A stretch of DNA of 64,000 bases from Trichodelitschia bisporula (taxonomy: Eukaryota > Ascomycota > Dothideomycetes > Phaeotrichales > Phaeotrichaceae): the NCBI GenBank assembly GCA_010356995.1, contig ML996705.1:541853-605852 (forward strand), read 5' to 3'. Position numbers and translations under genes: made by a program. Numbering within the stretch: the first letter of the stretch is position 1; each line of letters starts with the position of its first letter. The notes beneath the pieces were generated by a model, which had not been told where the DNA came from, made no database searches, and was given only the letters and a program-made list of their open reading frames with translations. Positions 56,441 through 64,000 of the stretch are shown here, piece after piece.

Positions 56441-57031
56441 TTAGCCTCCCATATAAGGCGACGCACTCCCCAGCGTCGGCGTCGGCGGCACAGGCGGGTA
56501 ATACGACCCGCGGTCCGCAGCCGGCGGGCTATCCGGGTAAGGCGCTCGGGGCGAGCCCGACAAACCAAGCGGGCCGGATGCGCGTGAGCGAGACGAATCC
56601 GAGCCAGGCGTGCGCGGAACCGGTGCCGATACGCGCGCCGTCGCTTCCTCCCCTCCCCTCTGCACACCGCCCGCCGCCGGGCCAGCAGTCCCGCCGCGTA
56701 CGGGACCCGGTGTCGGAGGATGCGGCTTGTCACGGTAAGACGCGGGTCGTGAGCTGTCCTTGGACCAAGTCGTTGAGCCTTCCATTTCGCGGAGCGGAGT
56801 GCGGCGGCCGGGGGCTGGGAGGATGCGCTTGTTGTATGTGGAGTTGGGGGGTGAGGGCGGGGGAAGGAGGGTGGTTTTTGGGCCAGGAGTGGATGGGGGG
56901 AAGTTGTAGGTGCGGTGGCGGGTGTGTCGGAGGAAGAGGGTTACGGCTAGGAGGGTGAGGAGGGAAGATATGATGGTTGTTGCGGCGAGGGCGAGGAGGA
57001 AGGTTTGGAGGGGGATTTGGGGGGGGGACAT
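56441..57031 (-). CDS. Single-pass membrane protein with Pro/Ser-rich tail
   Basis: Single-exon frame of 196 residues. A hydrophobic helix near the N-terminus (TFLLALAATTIISSLLTLLAVTLFL) is followed by basic residues (RHTRHRTY). The remainder is a disordered Pro/Ser/Gly/Arg tail ending YYPPVPPTPTLGSASPYMGG. The helix is preceded by only a few residues, so it may be a signal anchor with the tail in the cytosol. Small proteins of this plan are common in moulds and have no assigned function. Support rests on the clean helix, the frame and the composition; I do not recognise a family. It is flanked by the NLR-like relic, 237 bases away. Confidence 0.6.
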   Translation of the reverse strand: MSPPQIPLQTFLLALAATTIISSLLTLLAVTLFLRHTRHRTYNFPPSTPGPKTTLLPPPSPPNSTYNKRILPAPGRRTPLREMEGSTTWSKDSSRPASYRDKPHPPTPGPVRGGTAGPAAGGVQRGGEEATARVSAPVPRTPGSDSSRSRASGPLGLSGSPRAPYPDSPPAADRGSYYPPVPPTPTLGSASPYMGG

Positions 57032-58713
57032 TGTGGTCGGAGATGAGGTGAGGAACGCGGCTCGTGGAAGATGGAGGCTACCTTCGCCATCTACGCAGAG
57101 GAAACATGCACCTACGGCACCCGGCCAGATATATCATCCCCCGACGGCAGGCCCACCATCACGGTGGGCTGCCATGTTCGCAACCGGCATCACTGCACCG
57201 CTATGCTTGCAGCTAGATCACAACGCCATCTCCGCCTAAACAAAGCACATATGAATCGTATGGCAGGCAGGTCGCGTTTCCAGGCGGGCTGGCGCTTAAA
57301 TGCAGGCGCATGTTTCAGCGCTGGGCTCGCGCGATGCGGGATCTCTGCAAGATTTGGCCTGCAGATACTCTTCTCACTAGTTTACGCATCCCCTTCGGAG
57401 CAATATACTCACCCAGACGGACTGGATATCCACGGCCGTGAATTCGTCGTGCTGATGGCGACGTGAAGTTGCGATCCTAGTGTGTGGAGATATGACCCGT
57501 GCGCAAGGCTGAGCAATTCGGCGCCCCGCAATCAGCGGGTCCACCACGCGGAAGTGGAGACTGTCGACTCGGCATCACACACCAGGGGGCGCATAAAAGC
57601 CATTCCGCCCGCGATTTCTTTCCTCGCTTTGCACGCATTGCTATCAAGCCTAAACGGGCGGAGAGGCGCAGCATAGCGTGCGGGTGTTGGAAGCTGTATG
57701 CAGCTTCACGATTGGCGCGGCGCGGGTTTCAGAGTGCGCTGCTGGGGGCCTGGATGTGATGCTTTTACGGCATTTTTGGTCGGTTACAGCCAGTCTCGCG
57801 ATGCTTGTGGCGCTAATGCGGTGCAATTAATGGCCTTTACACCTGCCTGATCGTCTACACTCACATTCTGGACCCCAGTGCACCATTAATGGCTCTCATA
57901 TCTTGCGGCATGCACGCATGAGATACAACCTATTGTAGATCCCCGCGCTCTGATGTTGCCCTAAGGCAGGCGCATCGTGCCGTTGGAAGGAACATTCATA
58001 TGTATCCTAGGAAAGTGCGCACCAATATCAGAAGAAGCTGTATCTTTTATTCTTGGAGGGCGCACCAACATCAGAAGGAGCAGTAACCTTATCCCTTATT
58101 CTTGGAGGAAAGGACAGGCGGATGCTTTCAATACGGGTGCATAAGGGATCAAGGCATTATGCCAGGTATGACTACAAGACAGGATACTTAGTTCGAAGGA
58201 CTATAGCACTCTTAAGAGAAGGGGCTTGCCAGGGGAAGGCGTAAATGTCATGAGATGCATATGCGCATGACTGACGTATCCGTGGTATCTTAGCACGGCT
58301 TCGCCGCTCCCTCTCCCTCCCATCTCTTCACTCTGCACTCGTCGCCCGCACATGCTTACGCTATGCCCATCTACCAATGAACACAGCACACACACAAATC
58401 CCGCGACACGCAACCAACTTTCAAAACCAGCATCGAATTCATCAAACCCTACATAACCCGGAACCCGTCCGTCCGGCTAGCCAGCATCAATCATGACCCG
58501 CCAGCATCTCGCATCCATCCCCAAACTCTTAGCGACAAGATTACACAGTAACCCTCCCGTCATACAATCGAATCGAAGAAACCCCAATACACGCCAAAAA
58601 AACCCGGGGTATATCGCCCACCATGCACACCATACGCGCGCCCAGGCCCAGCCGGGGACCCCGCGAAACCCCAAACACCCGAACGACTCGTTAACTCAAA
58701 AGCGTGGCCCAGC
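57032..58713. other. Intergenic with a tandem duplication
   Basis: No convincing gene; the open frame 57071-57466 has no domain and reads across a promoter region. An imperfect tandem duplication of 43-49 nt lies at 58017-58108. Confidence 0.5.
58017..58108. repeat. Imperfect tandem duplication
   Basis: Two copies both start GCGCACCAA(T/C)ATCAGAAG and both end TTATTCTTGGAGG, differing by a few bases and a 6-nt insertion in the second. The 20 bases at 57986-58005 resemble the start of repeat copy B at 39841. Confidence 0.85.
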
Positions 58714-59091
58714 CTACACCAAAACCACTCCCGCCATCAACGCGGCGATGCCGACTCCCCACGCGCCCACACGCACCGCAGCACCCCCGTTCGTCCCAGG
58801 CGTATAAACCGCCGGACTGGGCGCCTTCGGCACGCCCGTCCCTGTCGCGATAGGGGCCACGCGCGTCCCGTTACCGGCGAAGTGAGACGGCAGCGCGGTG
58901 CCGTAGCTGGCGGGCCAGGTGGAGGCAGGGACGACGGGTGGCGGCGTGCCGGTGTGCACTTCGGTGGTGACGCGGACGACGGTGCGGGTGGAGGTGAGGG
59001 TTGTTGTCCCGGTGTCAGCGGAGGAGGCGGCGGGGGAGGGGGCGTAGGCGGCGAGGGCCAGGGCGGGGAGGGCGAGGAGGGTGAAGCGCAT
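58714..59091 (-). CDS. Small secreted GPI-anchored protein
   Basis: Frame of 125 residues from the ATG at 59091. The start is chosen because it gives an ideal signal peptide (MRFTLLALPALALAAYA); the same frame is open further upstream but reads like leader sequence. The mature part is Thr/Ser/Pro/Ala-rich and includes TSTRTVVRVTTEVHTGTPP, a pattern seen in many fungal GPI proteins. The C-terminus has a short polar region (TNGGAA) and then a hydrophobic end (VGAWGVGIAALMAGVVLV), consistent with a GPI attachment signal. No cysteines occur in the mature part. Probably a plasma-membrane or cell-wall mannoprotein; function unknown. Confidence 0.75.
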   Translation of the reverse strand: MRFTLLALPALALAAYAPSPAASSADTGTTTLTSTRTVVRVTTEVHTGTPPPVVPASTWPASYGTALPSHFAGNGTRVAPIATGTGVPKAPSPAVYTPGTNGGAAVRVGAWGVGIAALMAGVVLV

Positions 59092-61362
59092 TTTGGTGGT
59101 TGGGATGGTGAGGTTGGTAAGGAGGTGGTTGTAGTTGGTAGGTGGTGAGGTGGAGAGGTGGTGGTATGTTCTGGTGAAGTATGTGCTTGCACAAAACGTA
59201 ATCGATATCGAAGCCGAAAAGAGTGACGGCCTGCGTAAAGAGCGAGTGACAGAGATCGAATCCAAGTGAGCGTGATTGCGTTCCAGCGGAAAAAAGACTC
59301 ACACGAAGCCGGGCGACACCGCCCATTTACATCCCCTCCGTCGGGGGGAGGCTCATTTCCCTCACCCCACCGCGCCCGTACAGACCTCCCAGTCATTTCC
59401 CGCAAAACAAGGGACGGGTGCCCAAACAAGGGGCGCAGCGGAGCGCCGCCGTCCATGGGCCCAAACAAAGCGCGGTCCGCCTCCCGCCCTGTCCACACAA
59501 AGATCCCTGACTCCAGTGGGTTCATTGGTCGAGTGGACGCCGTTTTCGGGCTAGTCAGGTACGCCGCGGAGGCTGGAGTGAAACGGCGGCGATGGGTGGG
59601 CCCGCGCCGCGAGTGAGGGAGTGGAGCGGAGATGGCGCAGGATGCAATCGATAACCCGCAGCGACAGCGCATGCGTAGCGGCGCGATCGCATCGCACCGC
59701 ATCGCGTGAAGGATGGAGCCGCGATGGAGCCGCGCTCGGTCGGGTCTCCACAGAAGCACAACGTCAACCGACCTCGCCTGACTGCGCACACAACCCATTT
59801 CCGACTCCGAACCAAACGCCCAACCCCCCCCCGGCTCTCAGCGTCTCAGGTGTCTCCAGCGCCTACGCCGCAGCAGTGACTCGTACCAACTTACCGCGGG
59901 CCCGCCCAGCAAACTCAACCCACGAAATGGCCGGCCAATGTGCGATCGACGTCATCTCCGGTCCCAGGGCAATCCGCGGCCCGGGCACTCGCACACCCTC
60001 ATTGACCGAGGAAGTGCAGTCGACGAATCGTGGCCCCTCCCCGAGCGGGGGGAAACGTGGTTAGGGCCGGGGGAGGGATGGGGCCGATCTCGGTGGTGGT
60101 GTGCTGGCGCACACCTCACCTTCACCGGCCTTGTGGGCATGGTAACCATGGTGCCACGGCATATATCCAGCCGCCGCGAGAACTGCGTGCGCTGTTCGTA
60201 TCGCATTCCCCCTCAGCACAGCAGGTGCAGGAACTCGCGCCGCCCGCTCTAGTTCTACAGTTCGGAAATGCGCGAGTGCGACGCCGTGACGGTGCACCAG
60301 GCACGGACGGCGGAGGTGATTTGCGCGGGGCGGGGATGGCCCGGTTGTAGGTTCGGTATGGGTAGGGGTTTGTGGGTTGGGGCCGAGATGGTTTACGGCG
60401 CGCCGGTTGAGTAGTCTGATGCTGCGGGAAGGAGTCAGACGCGGAGACCGGGCCGGTGGGGAGGGAGAGGTGGGGTGAAGGGTGAGAGGTCGGGGACGAC
60501 GTTGAGGGTCCGGCTTCGGCGTAGTCAGGTTGCGACGTCGTCGGTACGTAGACGGTGAGCGATGGCAGGGATATCGCGTGCGCAACTCCAAAAAGCGAGC
60601 GCTCAACATGCACTCTAAGCGTGGAACACACATGGAAAACCTCGAAGCGCAAGCAAGGGGTACACATTCGCACCGCACTGCACACAGATCCCTAGGCATA
60701 TTTTTCCGGTCCCCCACTGTCGTGCTCCCTAGGCACCACCATACATACGAGCAGCTACCTCATTCCTACATCCGGACTCGGGCAACAACCAGCCGGATAC
60801 GAGCCCAGCATCACATCTATCATAATTCTACCATAGCACTCTATCCACCCCCGCCGCAAATCGTAAGCGTTACGGCAAGGCAACCAGCCCTATTACCAGA
60901 CCTCGCCCCCATGAACTCAAGCGCTGGGCCGTCGCCGGAAGTGTGGCCTGTGCGGCGCGCGTTGCCGTTGTGATTTCGGCGGTGCTCTATGCGGTTGTTC
61001 TATGGAGTTGCTGCTTCCGGCGATATAGTGAGATGTTTATGCGGGCATTCCCCCGCCTGTTATGGGTCTGTTGCGGCGCAACGGCGAGCTTGCTTGCGCG
61101 GAGCCGGTTTGTGATGCCGAATTTATGCACAACTATGTTGTGATATGTGCTGGCTGCTATTGTAAGCTCGGTCGTTGTTGTTGCTCTATGGTGGGGGCTG
61201 AGGTCGTGAGGTTCGCGATGGTGATTATGCCAAAAACAAAGACGTCAATCGCGCAATCCCGCCACATTCCCCTCCTCAAAGCGCAAAAAGCTGTCACATA
61301 CGCCACATGTTACGATCAGACAAAGAGAATGGTCAAAGAAAAAAAAAAAAGTATAAGGGCAT
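59092..61362. other. Intergenic, no gene recognised
   Basis: GC-rich, with many long but domain-free frames on both strands (for example around 59266-59616 and 60061-60717). The part nearest 61350 carries the tRNA-Trp terminator. Confidence 0.5.
61339..61350 (-). terminator. Pol III T-run after tRNA-Trp
   Basis: A run of twelve A on the plus strand reads as T12 twelve bases beyond the tRNA 3' end on the minus strand. Confidence 0.85.
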
Positions 61363-61455
61363 TGAACCCGACCCGACTTGAACGGATAACCTTCTGGAGA
61401 CTCGTCGTCATTCCATTTGCTGGAATCAGATGCGCTACCGTTGCGCCACGGGTCC
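61363..61455 (-). tRNA. tW(CCA): tRNA-Trp(CCA) with intron
   Basis: Folded by eye. Acceptor GGACCCG (61455-61449) pairs with CGGGTTC (61370-61364), discriminator A. The D arm is GGCGCAACGGTAGCGC. The anticodon stem is TCTG/CAGA, the loop TTCCAG, with anticodon CCA at 61423-61421. A 21-nt intron (61419-61399) follows G37 and contains TGGAA, complementary to the anticodon loop. The T arm is ATCCG-TTCAAGT-CGGGT. There is an A31-C39 mismatch next to the loop. A T12 run follows downstream. Confidence 0.92.
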
Positions 61456-62015
61456 AATTTTGATGACAAAAAAGGTGTTAGGCATAATGTTAAATGCTTA
61501 TTAAGTGTTCAACCAGTGATGTCAGCGCCTTCCTCCCATGAAAGACCAAGGGCTAACCAAAAAATGTCATGCCGCCCCGGCGACTAGTTCTAGCCCTCTG
61601 CCAAATTTTGGAGAGAGGAGGACATGACTTTTCCAGGTAGCCCTTGGAGGTCTGCAAGATCCAGTCCTGTCGTTCTTTGACGGGCGGAGGTCCGTACTTA
61701 ACGTCTTTCAGAAGTTCATTGTCCGTTGCCATGAAAGGCATATTCCGCATCATTCAGGTCAATTCCCTTCAGCGATACACACGCTCTAGATTCCGCATCC
61801 CGCGCTAGCCAACTTCCAAGGTTGAACTGTTGATCGACACCTCCAGCTCGCTGCAGGCGTGACATCACCACAAACGCCGCGCAGCATGAAAGGCCGCGCA
61901 CCCGCAGCGCCGGTCCGCGGGAAGCATTTGAACCTACAAAGAACTTCTCGGGCACTTGCAAACACGCCTCGGACACCTACATATCTCATCTCAAACCTCA
62001 TACAAACACTGTACC
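61456..62015. other. Intergenic, no gene recognised
   Basis: Upstream of both the tRNA-Trp gene (minus strand) and the small mitochondrial-type gene. Antisense frames at 61553-61976 lack features. Confidence 0.5.
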
Positions 62016-62348
62016 ATGCCATTCCTCCGCCTCATCCCCGTCCGCACCCTCCGCACCCTCCGTCCCCAACCGCGGGCCCCACGCTATCTCCAGTCTCGCG
62101 CGCTGTCTCTCACCCCGCGCTGGCAACTGAAAGAAGACGGCGACCGCAGCCCCGAGCAACTTGAGAAGAAGAAGCAGGAGCAGATCGAGAAGCAGAAGAA
62201 GGGGGAGGGGCATTGGCATGAGGAGCTGGCGAGCAGTGGGGAGACGGCGGTGAAGGCGGATCGCGAGGATGTGGATGATCATGGGGAGCATGTGGAGAAC
62301 TTGCAGCAGGAGACGGTGGAGCAGACGAAGGGGGATAAGGGGCGGTAG
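62016..62348 (+). CDS. Small mitochondrial-type protein, 110 residues
   Basis: Single exon from the ATG at 62016; the longer in-frame extension to 61956 is less likely because the ATG at 62016 gives a classic presequence. Residues 1-35 (MPFLRLIPVRTLRTLRPQPR...SRALSLTPRW) are rich in Arg and Leu with no acidic residue, typical of a mitochondrial targeting sequence. The mature part is very charged and helical (SPEQLEKKKQEQIEKQKKGEG), followed by HWHEELASSGE and an acidic, His-containing end. Similar short proteins occur widely in ascomycetes without a known function, as I recall the family. A link with a helical regulator such as an ATPase inhibitor would be speculation. Confidence 0.72.
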   Translation: MPFLRLIPVRTLRTLRPQPRAPRYLQSRALSLTPRWQLKEDGDRSPEQLEKKKQEQIEKQKKGEGHWHEELASSGETAVKADREDVDDHGEHVENLQQETVEQTKGDKGR

Positions 62349-63711
62349 ATGAGGTTGGGTACGGCACTGGATTGCAGTACCAGGGGGCAGAGGTTCTTTG
62401 ATTTTGGTTTGGAAGACCTCAGCGCGATGAGCCAAAGTCCAAAGCGGAGCCTTTTCAATATGAGCAACATAGACAGAGACTGTCGTTTTCCCTAGCTACC
62501 GCGCCGGACGGACCCTTCCCCCTCGGGAGGAAATCCGATATCCATGGCGCAACAGTCTTGTCTGGGTTGTTGATGTTGAACAGGCATCGCTTTGGGTTTT
62601 GGCCCGTCTCGTTCAAGTCTTTCGAATCAATGAGACTCTGACATACATCCGTATAGGAAAGTGATTGGAGGGGATGGGTTGCTTTTGATGGGGTTTGCTG
62701 ACAGATCCGACTGCTGGTTGGAAGGTGTAGAGTTGCACATAGCACCATTGCACGCGATCACCGCCGTTGGCGAAGGATAGGTTCTTGCCATTTAAACGAG
62801 AGTCGATTTATCACCAACTGTTGCACTACTTGACTTGCTCCTTGAGTCCTCAGCTATGAATCCTTGAAGGCCCGCATACATCTGTTGTCTCTCCCAACGG
62901 AACCATTCGCAGCGAAAGTCAGGACGTTTATAAATTAAAAGTCGAATGGATTGACGAGCCGAAGTAAGAGCTGGCTTTTCGCCGACAGGACATCCAGCAT
63001 TTGCCGAGAGCAGCCGGGAGCGGAACTTGCCCGCCTCGCGTGATGGACATCTAGAAGCTCTCCAGAGACGGCAAGCGGTAGACTATGGAGATGAAGCGGG
63101 TAAAATCCTGGATGCTTGCGTCGACACAGCTTGCACTCCATAACCATGAGCAGAAAATAGATGACTGCAGAGCAAGGCGTGTCAACACCTGTTTTCGTAG
63201 CAAAGCCGAGGGGTAAGCTGCAGCAAGAACTAGGATTGTTTTTGTTGAACAGCAGAGAATGACGGGCGAGAGATGGCAAGCATCAGTCAATCAACGTTTC
63301 GATCCCATCCTGACGACTCGCTTTCTAACGTCGATCTGAGAGGTGAAGCAACAGACGAGTCGCTGTCGGAGAGTTATTGTCACCGTCGTTTGTCATCGCC
63401 ACAGTCGCGAACACCAGCCACGTGCGTGCACGGCCACGAGTTACCTCACTGTTAGCCAATTCCTGGGCCAAGTGCAAAAGGAGCAACTTGTTCCTCCTCT
63501 CTCTCACCGCGACTTCCCTTTCAACCCACAACTATCACCGAAATAAGACGCACAACGCCATTACTCCCCGCTACTGCTGGCCGACCACCTCCCGGGCCAT
63601 CCTCATTCCTCTCCGCCTCCTACATCCTCCACCAACCGCCGGTTCTCACCCATCCAACCTCCTTCCTCACCCATCCACCACCAAACCCCACATGTCACTC
63701 CATTGAGAGCC
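62349..63711. other. Intergenic and leader of the right-edge gene
   Basis: No gene recognised to about 63300. From 63480 the sequence is CT-rich and looks like a promoter/5' UTR. A four-codon upstream frame (ATG at 63692, stop at 63704-63706) precedes the right-edge ATG by six bases. Confidence 0.5.
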
Positions 63712-64000
63712 ATGGACCTCTCCCCCAGTGGCGCCTGCGCCCGCGGGTTGGCTGCGCCGGGCCAACGACACACAACGCACCTCACCAGCAACGGCACCGC
63801 CAGCACCACCCACCCGCCAGCATCAGCACACGACCCGCGCACCGCGCACGCCGAACCCGATCCATCATCCAGCGCGCCCAGATCACAACAAGGGCAAGCG
63901 GCGTCATCGCATCAGCAGCCGCAACAACAACAACAACAACAACAACAACAACCACAACCCTCTCACCAACGCACGCACTCCCCCCCCCCCCCCCCCCCCC
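63712..64000 (+). CDS. Partial Gln/Pro-rich protein, N-terminus only
   Basis: Open frame from the ATG at 63712 to the window end (96 codons, no stop). It begins MDLSPSGACARGLAAPGQRH, then is Ser/Thr/His/Pro-rich. A (CAA)n tract from about 63924 encodes nine or more Gln. The frame ends in a C-homopolymer (63980-64000) that encodes poly-Pro if real. A long disordered N-terminus of this kind is common in fungal transcription regulators and kinases, but no domain is visible. The pyrimidine-rich leader and a short upstream frame support translation start here. Which protein it is cannot be told from this part. Confidence 0.55.
   Translation, partial: MDLSPSGACARGLAAPGQRHTTHLTSNGTASTTHPPASAHDPRTAHAEPDPSSSAPRSQQGQAASSHQQPQQQQQQQQQQPQPSHQRTHSPPPPPP

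Noticed and set aside
57071-57466. 131-codon plus-strand frame starting MEATFAIYAEE
   Set aside because: It lies in a divergent promoter region, with no domain, signal or conserved pattern.
59266-60717. Several frames above 90 codons on both strands
   Set aside because: GC-rich sequence gives chance open frames; composition is unlike the real genes and no motif is seen.

Overview
The window is genomic DNA of a filamentous ascomycete (Pezizomycotina). The evidence is a set of protein genes broken by 43-67 nt spliceosomal introns with GTRNGT-like donors, CTAAC/CTGAC-like branch sites and YAG acceptors, plus families typical of moulds: CreC, Chs7, Zds1, Slm1, Gem1/Miro, MARVEL and SAT4/rhodopsin-type membrane proteins, GPI cell-wall proteins, and NLR-like PNP/NB-ARC/TPR genes. 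Two tRNA genes carry canonical introns at position 37/38. Class level is uncertain; Dothideomycetes is only a guess. I rebuilt the exon structures by hand from splice motifs and reading-frame continuity, and each multi-exon model sums to an intact frame unless stated.

Layout. 1-9.4 kb: an acyltransferase-3 membrane enzyme, a MARVEL-domain protein and a large secreted GPI-anchored protein with a Ser/Gly minisatellite, all on the minus strand. 10-16.5 kb: a small NTF2-like hypothetical protein, a two-module flavoprotein (PNPOx-like plus ferredoxin reductase) and a DUF2433 protein (degenerate metallophosphoesterase, RRM-like segment, RGG tail). 16.5-24.8 kb is gene-poor apart from a fungal rhodopsin-fold membrane protein. 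24.8-42.4 kb is a conserved housekeeping block: an F-box-like protein, slm1, zds1, gem1, creC and a PY-motif alpha-arrestin. 46-53 kb: chs7, a divergent secreted pectinesterase and two hypothetical proteins. 53.6-56.2 kb: a decayed PNP-NB-ARC-TPR gene. 56.4-64 kb: a single-pass membrane protein, a small GPI protein, tRNA-Trp, a small mitochondrial-type protein, and the start of a glutamine/proline-rich protein cut by the window edge.

The conserved block links membrane and nutrient signalling: Slm1 (PI(4,5)P2/TORC2 effector), Zds1 (PP2A-Cdc55 regulator), Gem1 (mitochondrial Miro GTPase), CreC (partner of the CreB deubiquitinase in carbon catabolite repression) and an arrestin of the type that brings the Rsp5/HulA ubiquitin ligase to transporters. 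Chs7 (chitin synthase export) and two GPI proteins serve the cell wall. I see no secondary-metabolite cluster, CRISPR array or intact transposon.

The most unusual observation is a complete, intron-bearing elongator tRNA-Met gene lying in sense inside a spliceosomal intron of creC. Next are the broken NLR-like gene, whose TPR units remain very similar to each other, and the DUF2433 protein, whose metal-binding motifs look degenerate and whose RGG tail depends on splicing of one terminal intron.
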